DNA of 35,966 nt from Nitrososphaerota archaeon (GCA_021325255.1 JAJPHP010000085.1:1-35966); one strand, 5' to 3'. Shown: positions 16,528 through 25,239, counted from the stretch's first letter. The notes: a model not told the origin generated them from the sequence alone. A program made the numbers and translations.

Positions 16528-17842
16528 CCTTTCTCCTCATCTCCTCTACCTGCGTGACGAGTCTTGAAAAAATATCATCGGGCCCGACATCAAGAACGGA
16601 TATACCCAGCTTCGAAGCCTGCCTGACAAGTATGTTTCTTGTTCTCCACTGATGTGATGTGTTGATTGCATAGATCGCCCTGTCTAGCCCGATCAGGCCG
16701 TGGGATTCGAACAGCGGAGTATAGGGCGAGATTACCACGACCTCGTGGCGCATAGCCACAAGTTGCTTGAGGGCCGAGAGATCGACTTCGGAGTCAAGAT
16801 CGGTGATTACGAAGAAAAGTGTCCTTCCCTTGATTCCTCCCAGCGTAAGCGCCCGGCGTACGGATTGAGGAAGGCTCGAGTTATCCCCTGCCTCGGGACT
16901 TAGGCTACCGAGCAGGTGGAGGACCTTCATTACCTGCGCTCTTCCCCGGCCGAGAGGTATGACTTGGTGCTGTTTGCCTTTCATCACGGTCAGTCCGATA
17001 AAGTCGCCTCGCCGTCCTAGGTAACTCAATAACGAGGCCACAGACCTCGCAGAGTAGTCCAATTTGGTCTGACCTGCTTCACCGTACGACATTGTCTCTG
17101 TCGAATCGAGGAGGACCATGACGTTGAGTTGAGTCTCCGCCCTAAGTTGTCTCACCATAAGTCTTCCGGTTCTCGCGGTGGAAAGCCACTCGATCCTCTT
17201 GTAGGGGTCTCCAGGGGAGTACTCCCTTATGTCGTCAAATTCTAGGCCCTCTCCTCTTTTCTTTGAAGTTAGGCTCCCTCCATAGGCGGTCACCACCGAG
17301 GCGGTGAGAGCACCTCTCGCTACATCTCTTTCGCTGGGCGTGACTTCGACTTCGCTCGGCACCTGCGCATACCTCTCGTAGAAGAAGAGTCCCGCGATGT
17401 CTCTCGTCATCACTCTTAGCGGACCGAATTCATGCGACCCAATCGAGGTAGGTTTTATCTCGTACCTGAGTTCGGCGTACCCTTTCGCTGGCACGTCTAC
17501 CACGGCGGAATTCGTTCCAGAAACTAGTCGAAAGAATTTGGGGTAGGCGTCAAAGACCTCGAGAGTCAATCGCAGGAAGGTGGGGTTTGTGAAAACCAGA
17601 GAAACGTCCAGATTCTTCCCCTCTCCTGTTCTCGTTGAGTACTTTCTCGAAATCTCAAGTGAGTCAAGGGCCTTGACCTTGGCAGCCAGAAGCTGCCTCA
17701 GAACGTAGTAGAAGAAAAACAGACCCACACCAGTTTCGAGGAGCACGCCCTCTGATTGCGGAGCTATGACGAGTCCCAGGGTGATCATGATAGCAGCTAG
17801 CAGGAGTACCGTGTTCGCCCTTGAGGTTCGGAAGAAGACCAA
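16517..17842 (-). CDS. DUF58 family protein with von Willebrand A-like fold
   Basis: A 441-residue protein. Two membrane helices near the N-terminus (about 14-50) anchor it. The DUF58 core follows, with the signature Y-x-P-G-D-x-x-R-x-I-x-W as YSPGDPYKRIEWLSTAR. A VWA-like half then has LLDSTETM, a degenerate MIDAS in which D-x-S-x-S is D-S-T-E-T. DUF58 proteins are near-universal partners of MoxR ATPases and are thought to help assemble or activate envelope proteins. The start is TTG 17842, six bases after the MoxR stop; the next gene overlaps by 11 bases. Confidence 0.9.
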   Translation of the reverse strand: MVFFRTSRANTVLLLAAIMITLGLVIAPQSEGVLLETGVGLFFFYYVLRQLLAAKVKALDSLEISRKYSTRTGEGKNLDVSLVFTNPTFLRLTLEVFDAYPKFFRLVSGTNSAVVDVPAKGYAELRYEIKPTSIGSHEFGPLRVMTRDIAGLFFYERYAQVPSEVEVTPSERDVARGALTASVVTAYGGSLTSKKRGEGLEFDDIREYSPGDPYKRIEWLSTARTGRLMVRQLRAETQLNVMVLLDSTETMSYGEAGQTKLDYSARSVASLLSYLGRRGDFIGLTVMKGKQHQVIPLGRGRAQVMKVLHLLGSLSPEAGDNSSLPQSVRRALTLGGIKGRTLFFVITDLDSEVDLSALKQLVAMRHEVVVISPYTPLFESHGLIGLDRAIYAINTSHQWRTRNILVRQASKLGISVLDVGPDDIFSRLVTQVEEMRRKGGS

Positions 17843-17848
17843 ATCGAG

Positions 17849-18784
17849 CTACGGGACCTTCACAGATTGAATCACATGATCAGCTATGCTCTGCTGGGTA
17901 ACCCCGTCGAGAACCGCCTCTTGTTTCAAGATTATCCTGTGAGCCAGAACGTGTTTGGAAACTCGCTTCACGTCGTCGGGAATTACAAAGTCCCGTCCCT
18001 CTATCATTGCCATGGCCGCGGCCGCGTTTTGCAAAGCGCTCGCCGCACGTGGAGAGGCACCGAGCTTCACAGAGGGATTGGTTCTCGTGGCTTCGACGAT
18101 GTCAACGATGTAGGACCTCACCGAGTCCTCGATGTGAATATTCCATCTGTTCGTTATCAGCGCATTGATTGTGGTAGCATCCACCACCTGGACAATTTTC
18201 CAGTCGGAGATGTTCTTCAGGTTCTTCAAAAGGGATACCGACTCCTCTCTCGAAGGATATCCTATCTCGATTCGCATCAGAAACCTGTCTATCTGCGCCT
18301 CGGGCAGTGGATAAGTTCCCTCGAACTCGATCGGATTTTGAGTTGCGAGGACGAGGAACGGCGAGGGAAGCTTCATTGTGGAGCCCTCTATTGTCACCTG
18401 CCTCTCCTGCATGGCTTCCAGAAGGGCTGATTGCGTCTTTGGAGAAGCCCTATTGATCTCGTCTGCGAGGACGATGTTTCCAAAGATGGGCCCCTGACGC
18501 AGTTTGAAGTCTGACGCCTTCTGGTCATAGACGTACGTGCCGATGATGTCCGAGGGGAGCAGGTCGGGAGTGAACTGGATCCTCTGAAACTCGAGGCTGA
18601 GCGAACCTGCCAGAGCTCTCGCTAGAGTTGTCTTTGCGACTCCGGGCACGCCTTCGAGGAGAACGTGCCCTCCCGCGATCAGGCAGGCGAGGATCAGCTT
18701 CGTCTCTTCTTTCTTCCCCACGACTATCTTCCCCACTTCATCGAGGATCTTCTGGCAGGTGTCTTTCGAAAATGCGCCGCTCAA
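17849..18784 (-). CDS. moxR: MoxR family AAA+ ATPase
   Basis: A 311-residue AAA+ ATPase. Walker A is GVPGVAKTT (K51), Walker B is [10 protein letters not shown], and the sensor 1 region is [25 protein letters not shown], the MoxR signature. MoxR proteins act as chaperone-like ATPases that insert metals or remodel partner complexes such as VWA proteins. The only workable start is TTG 18784, because a stop lies a few codons upstream in frame and no ATG follows near the N-terminus. It lies 106 bases after the DUF4350-like gene and six bases before the DUF58 gene. Confidence 0.93.
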   Translation of the reverse strand: MSGAFSKDTCQKILDEVGKIVVGKKEETKLILACLIAGGHVLLEGVPGVAKTTLARALAGSLSLEFQRIQFTPDLLPSDIIGTYVYDQKASDFKLRQGPIFGNIVLADEINRASPKTQSALLEAMQERQVTIEGSTMKLPSPFLVLATQNPIEFEGTYPLPEAQIDRFLMRIEIGYPSREESVSLLKNLKNISDWKIVQVVDATTINALITNRWNIHIEDSVRSYIVDIVEATRTNPSVKLGASPRAASALQNAAAAMAMIEGRDFVIPDDVKRVSKHVLAHRIILKQEAVLDGVTQQSIADHVIQSVKVP

Positions 18785-18890
18785 TCTTAGGCGTACACCC
18801 TGCTACCGTGGCTCACAGCATCAACGACATTTCCTTCTTCTTTCTTCATATCTCTCTCACACATAGTTTCCCTTCTTTTTCCTCGTAACC

Positions 18891-20324
18891 TCAATGTCTC
18901 CGGGTTGCATATTCCAGGCTGTCCTTTTCCCTCGCACCGGTCATGGTGATGTCAAGCTTGTTGAGAAATTTCTCCACGTCGTTTGAGATGTCAGACACGA
19001 CGCTCTTCCATCGAAGCACGGGAGGAAAGATGAAGCGCCTCTTGCCTGTCGCGTACTCGTAGAACCGAGAAATCCTTGCAAAAAGTTCCGAAGCTTGTCT
19101 CGCGTCTTCGGGCCCGAGCTTTGAGGCGAGCTGATCTGGTCGAAGCGTCGTAATGGAAGAACCGAGCTCTCGTAGGGTGATGTCGTCCAGGACTTCGTAG
19201 AGACGCGCCAACGTTGCAAGATAGAAGCTCTTCTTCCTTGACATCTGAAGAAAATCAGTCCTCGCTCTTGATTGGGCGACGATCTTTTGCTCGACTTCAG
19301 GAAGCGGCTGATCGTCGTTGGCCTTGGCTTCAGTGGCGTACCACCGCTTTATGGCAAAGTAAATCGTGCAAAGGACGCCTAAAGCGACGGCCAGAGTGAG
19401 AAGCGGTCCGAAGATCGAAAACCCTGGTAGGAGACTTACAGCGGAAGGACCAAAGAGGCTGTTCGAGCTTGACAGTGCGAGTTCGACCAGCGAGGCAAAG
19501 ATGGGTCCGATGGGTACGCCAAATGAGACTCTGGATTGAGCCTGCGAGGAGTAGTGCGCATTGTCAAGTACTATCACTGTGTTCTTGTCTCCCTGGGTAA
19601 CCCAGTTGACCATCGACATTACAAAACTCTGTTCGCCTGTACTGTTTATCATGGCATTCGTGAAGGGAGCCGAGTCGGTTATGAGAAGGGCGTTGGATCC
19701 CTTCGAATTTGTCCCTGCAGCCACCACGACGCGTGGAGCAACAGTTGCATTCTGCTCATCGTAGGAAGAAGAGGATGATGACGCAACAGGTCTTAGCACG
19801 CTGCCTCTAGAAATCGAGATCGGTGAAGCAATGTCGATTACGCCGGTGTCGATGCCACCGGAACCGAGGTTCAGGATTACGTCGAATACTCTCTTGTCCT
19901 CGAAAGTGGATAGAGGGTCGAGGATTGGGACGCCATTCACGCTGGCGCCCAGCACAGAGGATATCAGCTGTTCATTGGTCTTATTTCCTTCCGCGATCAA
20001 GAGTGACATGCTACCGGCATTGAAGCGAGAGTTGATGGATTGAAGCTCCGCGGTGCTGAGAGCGTTGTCCGCGCCAATCAGAAAGTATGCGACTTTCTCG
20101 TTGCCTGTAGCAGAAATTGAGGAGAGAGTGTCGTTGGCGACAACCACGTGGTATCCCGAACTTCTCAGGATGCCAAGGAATGTTGACGTCCCTCCCTGCA
20201 GGGTATCCGTTGGACTGGTACTGCCAGCCCCCAATGGGATTGATGTCCCGATGACGGAAGGGGAGTAAATTATCGCAACGATTGCGACGATGCTCAGCAT
20301 TGTGAAAAAGTTGCCCATCTTCAT
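18891..20324 (-). CDS. DUF4350-like membrane protein
   Basis: A 477-residue protein. An N-terminal helix (about 6-26) exports an extracellular domain (about 30-290) that resembles DUF4350. It starts with G-T-S-T-F-L-G-I-L-R-S-S-G-Y-H-V-V and includes a YFLIGADN-type strand and LLITDSAPFTNAMI. A second membrane helix (about 300-325) leads to a cytoplasmic helical tail with many basic residues. The ATG overlaps the stop of the upstream DUF4129-like gene by four bases (ATGA). In bacteria DUF4350, DUF4129, MoxR and DUF58 occur together, which supports the call. No enzymatic residues are evident. Confidence 0.8.
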   Translation of the reverse strand: MKMGNFFTMLSIVAIVAIIYSPSVIGTSIPLGAGSTSPTDTLQGGTSTFLGILRSSGYHVVVANDTLSSISATGNEKVAYFLIGADNALSTAELQSINSRFNAGSMSLLIAEGNKTNEQLISSVLGASVNGVPILDPLSTFEDKRVFDVILNLGSGGIDTGVIDIASPISISRGSVLRPVASSSSSSYDEQNATVAPRVVVAAGTNSKGSNALLITDSAPFTNAMINSTGEQSFVMSMVNWVTQGDKNTVIVLDNAHYSSQAQSRVSFGVPIGPIFASLVELALSSSNSLFGPSAVSLLPGFSIFGPLLTLAVALGVLCTIYFAIKRWYATEAKANDDQPLPEVEQKIVAQSRARTDFLQMSRKKSFYLATLARLYEVLDDITLRELGSSITTLRPDQLASKLGPEDARQASELFARISRFYEYATGKRRFIFPPVLRWKSVVSDISNDVEKFLNKLDITMTGAREKDSLEYATRRH

Positions 20325-21394
20325 TTCGGAGCGATCTCCGTGATATTCGAGAGGTGAGTTGCCGCATCGTCAGCTTCGGAGGAGACGATATCCTGACCTG
20401 AGAATTTTGCCCTCTCATACAACGTGCTCAGTCCCGAGACGTCGGGTGCCTCTATGCGCTCTGCACACTTGGCCTCGAACTCCCTGTGAGTTTCGCTTGT
20501 GAGCTTGCTCACTCCTCTTAATCTCATGACCTGCACCGCTCTATGGAAGTAGTAGATTATTCTGCCCCTCGGGTCGGCCGGATTGTAATCGGGAATAGAC
20601 GTATCCTCCGGGGCCCCAGCAAAAGGAATTATTCTCCTTCCCAAGGTGGCACCTATGCGGGCGCGAGAGAAGTAGAGCCCGAGTCCCACGCCGACTATGA
20701 TTATCGGGATAACCATCATGAGAATGAGATTCGTACTTGGGAGTTTAGGAGGGCCCGCGGAAAACGGAGAAGGTGGTTTAGGCACAGGTATGTTTCCAGC
20801 CTTGGGAACCTGCAGGTTCCCGTTATCGCCTTGCACTGCCTGTCCTTGGTCGATCATGCTCGCATCCGTTAGAAGCTGCTGGGCAAGTGAAGGATCTATT
20901 CCTTTGAGAAGTGAAGCAAGGGCCACGAGATCAGAGGAAGATTGCTGTGGACTCTCACCAGCCAGCCCACTTGGCACGCCGTTTGCATTAATGCTGCCGA
21001 GCAAACTTGCAAGGAGGTTCGGGTCGATCGTTAGCCCATTGTTCCCGACGTACATGCTTTTCAGGAGATCCTGAAATGAACTCGACATGCCGGTGTTGTT
21101 CTCATTAATCAGATTCTTGAGCTGGGCAAGGGTCGATGCCTCACCCGAAACATTGCCCTGAGCGATCTGGCTTTGCAACTGGCTCACGAGTTGCTTTGCC
21201 TGCGAGTTATTGAGGTTCTGGGATAGCGCGCTGATTGTCGCGTTTAGCTGCTGGTTATTGATGGTCTGGGCTGTTGCTAGATTCCCCGAATTAGAGTCAT
21301 CTGCGGCCTGGACTCTCGGAGAGAAACAAACAATCAAGACCAGCACGATACAGAGAACCTGAGACCACGCAAACGCGGTCCTGCTTGCGTTCAT
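20321..21394 (-). CDS. DUF4129-like secreted/membrane protein, first gene of the MoxR/DUF58 unit
   Basis: A protein of 357 residues from ATG 21394. A signal peptide is followed by a Gln/Asn/Leu-rich extracellular region with repeated SALSQNLNNSQ-like and SQLQSQIAQG-like segments. One membrane helix then leads to a cytoplasmic C-terminal domain of DUF4129 type (IIYYFHRAVQVMRLRGV, then LTSETHREFEAKC). I prefer ATG 21394 to the upstream GTG 21433. The TATA box at 21436-21444 predicts transcription near 21413, so the GTG would lie outside the transcript, and AGGGAG (21398-21403) lies just before this ATG. The DUF4129 domain usually sits beside transglutaminase-like, MoxR and DUF58 genes. No transglutaminase gene is present here. 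Confidence 0.75.
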   Translation of the reverse strand: MNASRTAFAWSQVLCIVLVLIVCFSPRVQAADDSNSGNLATAQTINNQQLNATISALSQNLNNSQAKQLVSQLQSQIAQGNVSGEASTLAQLKNLINENNTGMSSSFQDLLKSMYVGNNGLTIDPNLLASLLGSINANGVPSGLAGESPQQSSSDLVALASLLKGIDPSLAQQLLTDASMIDQGQAVQGDNGNLQVPKAGNIPVPKPPSPFSAGPPKLPSTNLILMMVIPIIIVGVGLGLYFSRARIGATLGRRIIPFAGAPEDTSIPDYNPADPRGRIIYYFHRAVQVMRLRGVSKLTSETHREFEAKCAERIEAPDVSGLSTLYERAKFSGQDIVSSEADDAATHLSNITEIAPK

Positions 21395-21397
21395 GTT

Positions 21398-21444
21398 CTC
21401 CCTTTCTGGATTCCAGAGAGCGATATGTGCCACTACTATAAATT
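21398..21444 (-). promoter_or_regulatory. Promoter and ribosome binding site of the MoxR/DUF58 unit
   Basis: On the minus strand a TATA box AATTTATAG (21436-21444) is followed by AGGGAG (21398-21403), ending three bases before the ATG at 21394. The spacing puts the transcription start near 21413, so a short leader with a Shine-Dalgarno site is expected. Confidence 0.55.
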
Positions 21445-21738
21445 GACACCGTAACAGTCGATGAGATTTTCATGGAGGTTTAACTGTGGGATATACCGAA
21501 AGTTTCACACTACTCTCAATAACACACTATGATAACCTCAAGTTTGAGAGGGTTTGGACCATTTGTTCTTCAGCCGGGTGGCCGAGCAAAGTTTTGACCG
21601 GCATTTTGTCCCCTAGAGTAAGAAGCTGTGATTATCATGCTCCTAGACTAGGGTCGATTCCATGCCGGACTGACCCGGTCTTCTAACACTTGGTAATGCT
21701 ATTGCGGCGAATCCGGCGGGAATTTATGTGCAGTCGGG
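21445..21738. other. Intergenic region with a tRNA-like fragment
   Basis: No protein gene is visible. Bases 21573-21588 match the 5' end of an archaeal tRNA-Ser (acceptor strand GCCGGG followed by TGGCCGAGC). Bases 21651-21661 resemble a T-arm (GGGTCGATTCC), and GCCGGGT (21573) could pair with ACCCGGT (21673). The elements do not fold into a complete tRNA with proper anticodon and T stems, so I regard this as a remnant or coincidence. Confidence 0.3.
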
Positions 21739-22680
21739 CTATTTGGCGGCTACATCGCTAGAATATGGTTGCCCTACAGCCTTCTGACTCTTGCCCACCT
21801 GCGAAGCAACTAAGATTACCGCGACCAAGATCAAAGCCCCTCCGAGGTACTGCAGAGTAGTTAGCGCAACGCCCAGAAATGCATATGCAGCAATCGTGGC
21901 TGAAATCGGCTCTATTGACGCCGCAATCCCGATCTCCGTCGCTGAGAGCCTTCGTAATCCAGAAAGATAGAGGCCGTACCCGAGTATCGTTCCGAAGATT
22001 ATTACGAACGCTACGAGGAACAATACGTCTGCATTCCCTGCAAGTGAGGATGGTGGGGCGTAATTCAAGAACGAAAATGCGCCGAAGGGCAGCATGACCA
22101 ATCCTCCTATGACGAATCCCCAAGTCGTCAAAAACCACGGGCCGTGAACTCTCACAAGAGGTCGGGATGCTAGGGTATAGTAGGCCCCGCAAACGGCCGC
22201 GAGCAGCCCGAAGAGCAGACCGGCAGGAGTTATCAAGATTTGAAATGACGAACCAGATACTCCTCCGATGAGGAGGATCGTCCCAATCGCCGCGAGCAAA
22301 AGAGTAAGTGACCAGCCGACCGACCACTTCAGCGCACCCGTCAATGCTTCGTATCCCGCGACCATGGGCAGGAAAAGGAATTGGAGGAGTGTGGCCGTCG
22401 CCGCGTTTGAAAATTGTATCGCAAAGAGGTACGTCAGCTGAGACCCGGCAAAGCCCAGAATTGAAAAGATCACCAAAGGCATGAGTGGAGGATGCGGGCG
22501 GGACGGTCTATGCACAAGAAGAAGTATTCCTCCTCCGCTGAGCATGCGTACGGCCACGAGGCCGAGGACGGGAAAATGAAATCCCTGGAAGAGCCCTTGC
22601 GCCGCCGTCCCCGACAGCCCCCACAGTACTGCTCCTAGTAACGCGCTGAAAAGCGAAGAGCGATATCCGGCGGGCCTCAC
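21739..22680 (-). CDS. EamA/DMT family transporter
   Basis: A 313-residue membrane protein with ten predicted helices in two homologous five-helix halves, the drug/metabolite transporter plan. The first EamA half covers about residues 10-143 (with GAVLWGLSGTAAQGL and the helix 4 stretch NAATATLLQFLFLPM) and the second about 156-296 (with SATEIGIAASIEPISATIAAY). Members move amino acids, nucleosides, drugs or other metabolites; the substrate is unknown. The start is GTG 22680, with no ATG near. It stands alone on the minus strand, upstream of a 500-base gene-poor stretch. Confidence 0.9.
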   Translation of the reverse strand: MRPAGYRSSLFSALLGAVLWGLSGTAAQGLFQGFHFPVLGLVAVRMLSGGGILLLVHRPSRPHPPLMPLVIFSILGFAGSQLTYLFAIQFSNAATATLLQFLFLPMVAGYEALTGALKWSVGWSLTLLLAAIGTILLIGGVSGSSFQILITPAGLLFGLLAAVCGAYYTLASRPLVRVHGPWFLTTWGFVIGGLVMLPFGAFSFLNYAPPSSLAGNADVLFLVAFVIIFGTILGYGLYLSGLRRLSATEIGIAASIEPISATIAAYAFLGVALTTLQYLGGALILVAVILVASQVGKSQKAVGQPYSSDVAAK

Positions 22681-23198
22681 TTGAAGAATCGAAAACCGCT
22701 TTGAATTCTCAATGAGAGGCCACGTTCATAGAAAAAGGTGATGCTGACAGACTCGATGAGAAGAGGAGACGAACACAGGGAAACGTTGCGAGCATTAAGT
22801 AGAGAACTGGAATTGTTTCGAGCAAGAAGGAAATGATGTTGTCAAACCAAAAGAAAACAAGTTCTCAACCTCCCTTGTGCCGCAAACACTGATAGCAGTC
22901 TGGTCCAAGCCTAATCATTGTGAGCCTAAATTTGATAGTTTCACTGTTTCTTCCTTTTACTCAACCGACATGAAAGGGGAGCTATCAAGGTGCAATTTAC
23001 CATCTGCCTGCAAAGTGATTCTGGATCCGACGCACGCGAGAAGTAGATCAACGAAAAAACAGGAGGGAAAAAAGGCGTTGCAAAGCGGAAAAAGAGCCGG
23101 TTCAACACAACAGCGCATTAACAAAGCGAGAATAAAAAGCAAGCTTTACATCTTGCACCATACACGTACACCGTCTAACCAGAAGTCTCGGGTTATAG
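22681..23198. other. Gene-poor stretch with a possible small basic ORF
   Basis: No recognisable gene is present. An open frame from ATG 22970 to 23233 on the plus strand could encode an 88-residue very basic peptide (about a quarter Lys/Arg). It overlaps the zinc-ribbon start at 23199 and matches no family I know. I list it as a possibility only. Confidence 0.25.
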
Positions 23199-23402
23199 TT
23201 GCAAAGAGAAACAAGGCTCAGGCTAAATTGTGATAACTGCCACTATGAGTGGAATACCAAGTTGAAATTCTTCCCGATGGGAGGAAAGAACGCGAAGGAG
23301 TACTATTCGAACTCTCGATGCCCCGCGTGCAAGTCCGGGATAAGCGTGACGCAGACCGAGGACGAGAAACTCGAGATACACGGGGCAAAGAAAGTCGGAT
23401 AG
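23199..23402 (+). CDS. Small zinc-ribbon protein
   Basis: A 67-residue protein with two Cys knuckles, CDNC (C11, C14) and CPAC (C41, C44), the four ligands of a zinc ribbon. The knuckles are separated by a strand region with a YEWNTKLKFFP segment. Zinc ribbons of this size are usually nucleic acid-binding or accessory subunits; the role here is unknown. The start TTG 23199 is the only reasonable one before the first knuckle. It lies 86 bases before the small membrane protein on the same strand. Confidence 0.6.
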   Translation: MQRETRLRLNCDNCHYEWNTKLKFFPMGGKNAKEYYSNSRCPACKSGISVTQTEDEKLEIHGAKKVG

Positions 23403-23488
23403 TTGTTGAAAGCAGGCCAAAACAGATAACTAGATTAAAGCCGATTTGTAAAGGCCAAAGGCTCACAGATCGGTGTAAGAGAAAAAAA

Positions 23489-23782
23489 TTGAGTGCGATA
23501 CCAACTACTGTAGCCGGCGTGGTGGCCGTAGTACTCCTTCTCGTTGACGGCTTTATCTTTGGAGCAGCCGCAAAGAAAGCTCTTGTCTCCGTGATCTTGA
23601 TCATCGTCGGGCTCATCCTTGCGGGGTTTATCGGCGTTGCAATCCCATTCCTCACAGTGAACGGTTTGTGGACGCACGTCGTAAACATCCTTATCTCGCA
23701 GGCCTCTCATATTGGGGCGATCTTCTACGCCTTTCCGCTCTTCTGGATCATAGGCTTCGGACTCGGAATATGGAAGGGTTAG
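23489..23782 (+). CDS. Small three-helix membrane protein
   Basis: A 97-residue hydrophobic protein with three predicted membrane helices (about residues 5-26, 31-56 and 73-94). The loop TVNGLWTHVVNI and the end FPLFWIIGFGLGIWKG look like a small conserved archaeal membrane family that I know only as hypothetical. The frame is open further upstream but that part overlaps the zinc-ribbon gene, so TTG 23489, right before the first helix, is the more likely start. Function is unknown. Confidence 0.6.
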   Translation: MSAIPTTVAGVVAVVLLLVDGFIFGAAAKKALVSVILIIVGLILAGFIGVAIPFLTVNGLWTHVVNILISQASHIGAIFYAFPLFWIIGFGLGIWKG

Positions 23783-23930
23783 AGAGGGACTTTCAAACCA
23801 GAGAAGACACTGGGCTGTGCCCTTCTTCACTTTCTTCCTTCCTCTCATAGCCCAATCGCTCGACTAATTGCCCCCTCAAAGGTCTCAGATCAGACGAACT
23901 CTGAGTTTGGTCATGATCTGCGAAAATATC

Positions 23931-23941
23931 TGATTATATAG
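23931..23941 (+). promoter_or_regulatory. TATA box for the Lys-tailed winged-helix gene
   Basis: The block TGATTATATAG lies about 44 bases before the ATG at 23980, predicting a leader of roughly 18 bases. Confidence 0.5.
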
Positions 23942-23979
23942 GCCAGAGTTTCTGGGAGAGTTCCAGGATATATCTCCCC

Positions 23980-24546
23980 ATGCGCCACCCGGTAACGGAC
24001 ATCGCACTCCTTGCCTACATCGCAAGGAAGAAGGTCGATGTCTTGAGCTATACAGACGCTACGCGGGCCTGCAAGAGCAGCAGCTCGGCGAGCCGAGCGC
24101 TCCACCAACTGATCAAGGAAGGTCTTCTCGATCCACAGCCGAGACTCCTTGGGCTGAGGTACGTGACGCAGTACGTAGTAACGGACAAGGGAAAGCAGGT
24201 GGCGCAGCTAGCGCTGCAACTAACTCAGCTACGAGAAGTGGCGGCGAGAGCGGCCTCTTCCGCTAAGGGAGACGAGGAAGAAGAGCCAGAGAATACCACG
24301 CAAGTGCCACAACTATCATCGTCAGTCCAAGAGCAAACTGATGCCGGGGGTCAGCAAGTACCTCAGAAAGCTGAGCCTGCGTTCTCCACCGAAGGACAAA
24401 CTCCTGAGCCAGAAGTAAAGGGAAAGAAACAATCAAAAGGAAAGAAAGGCGGCTTGACCGCCAAGCGTCACGACGACGCTTCTGCTTCATCTCAGGCAAT
24501 TGGAAAGAAGAAGCAGAAGAGAGGCAGTAGCAAGAAAACTAGCTGA
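23980..24546 (+). CDS. Winged-helix protein with long Lys-rich disordered tail
   Basis: A 188-residue protein in two parts. Residues 1-80 form a probable winged-helix domain (DIALLAYIARKKVDVLSYTD, a recognition helix with SSSSASRALHQLIKEGLL, and a wing with YVVTDKGKQVAQLALQL). Residues 95-188 are of low complexity: an acidic stretch (EEEEPEN), a Gln/Pro/Ser-rich middle, and a tail with clusters such as KGKKQSKGKKGG and GKKKQKRGSSKKTS. The tail should be unfolded and bind nucleic acid without specificity, like a linker-histone tail. A chromatin or regulatory role is inference. It appears to be a single-gene transcript. Confidence 0.7.
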   Translation: MRHPVTDIALLAYIARKKVDVLSYTDATRACKSSSSASRALHQLIKEGLLDPQPRLLGLRYVTQYVVTDKGKQVAQLALQLTQLREVAARAASSAKGDEEEEPENTTQVPQLSSSVQEQTDAGGQQVPQKAEPAFSTEGQTPEPEVKGKKQSKGKKGGLTAKRHDDASASSQAIGKKKQKRGSSKKTS

Positions 24547-24582
24547 GAGCGTTACAGATTTGCTCTTTCTCCTCTACTGCAT

Positions 24583-24774
24583 TTAAAAATGAGAGGGGAT
24601 GCCGACAATACAATAGATATTACAGACGTAAAAATCAATTTTCTCTCTTTCAAGTTTTAGGTCATAAATAGCAAAGGCGCTAGCGATTGGCTCACGCGTG
24701 AGATACTCAAAGACTCCGGCTTCCTCGTCTGTGATTTTCTCAACTCCTTTCCGATACGCATGGGTTTGAGCAAC
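24583..24774 (-). pseudogene. Decayed GNAT acetyltransferase-like fragment
   Basis: On the minus strand an open frame of 63 codons lies between two stops and has no ATG, GTG or TTG start. It reads VEKITDEEAGVFEYL, then a FAIYDLKLEREKIDFYVC segment, and ends soon after. This resembles the N-terminal part of archaeal GNAT-type proteins, where an E-Y-L-x-R-x-P-I-x-x-A-F-A-I-Y-D-L stretch is followed by D-F-Y-V; the acetyl-CoA-binding half is missing. A GGAAAGGAG sits just before GTT, where a start codon (GTG or ATG) would be expected. I read it as the remnant of a lost gene. Confidence 0.4.
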
Positions 24775-24834
24775 TTACTCTCTCAGCAAAAGGCTGAAAG
24801 CCATTCGTTCCAAGATCGATTTTGATAACGACAG

Positions 24835-25239
24835 ATGAATTTTCGGTTCATTTACACCGGCATAAGAGTTCGCGACATGCAAGAGTCACTGGACTTCTAC
24901 ACAAGGATTTTCCAAATGGAGATAGCAGAGAAGTTAGAAGTTACTGAACCGACAAAGGGGCAGGTCGTGACTTTGAAGAGCAAAAACTCTGAGCAATTAC
25001 TCGAACTAAACTACTACGAGGACAAAACCCGCTTTGGAACCGAATACAAGAACGGCGAAGAACTCGATCACATTGCGTTTGACGTGGAAGATTTGATACG
25101 CGCAGTCGAAGAGCTCAAGAAGCAAGGCGTCGAGATCATTGCGGAACCATATTCGATCGGCTCATCGATTGGATGGAAGGAAGCATTCGTGAGAGATCCA
25201 AACGGTATCTGGATTGAATTGCTAGAACGCAAGAAATAG
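24835..25239 (+). CDS. VOC (glyoxalase I-like) family protein
   Basis: A 134-residue protein with the two beta-alpha-beta-beta-beta modules of the vicinal oxygen chelate fold. It aligns with lactoylglutathione lyase. Three of the four usual metal ligands are visible, E57 (LLELNYY), H79 (LDHIAFDVED) and E128 (WIELLE). The first, normally His near the N-terminus, is Tyr7. True glyoxalase activity is therefore uncertain, and another VOC reaction or altered metal use is possible. The ATG start is clear. It stands alone after the acetyltransferase-like remnant. Confidence 0.85.
   Translation: MNFRFIYTGIRVRDMQESLDFYTRIFQMEIAEKLEVTEPTKGQVVTLKSKNSEQLLELNYYEDKTRFGTEYKNGEELDHIAFDVEDLIRAVEELKKQGVEIIAEPYSIGSSIGWKEAFVRDPNGIWIELLERKK

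Noticed and set aside
22877..23233. Long version (118 residues, GTG start) of the basic open frame
   Set aside because: The first third has no coding character and the end overlaps the zinc-ribbon gene. Only a shorter form from 22970 is mentioned as a weak possibility.
23249..23488. N-terminal extension of the small membrane protein frame
   Set aside because: This part is highly charged, overlaps the zinc-ribbon gene in another frame and is not typical of the membrane protein, so the later TTG start was chosen.
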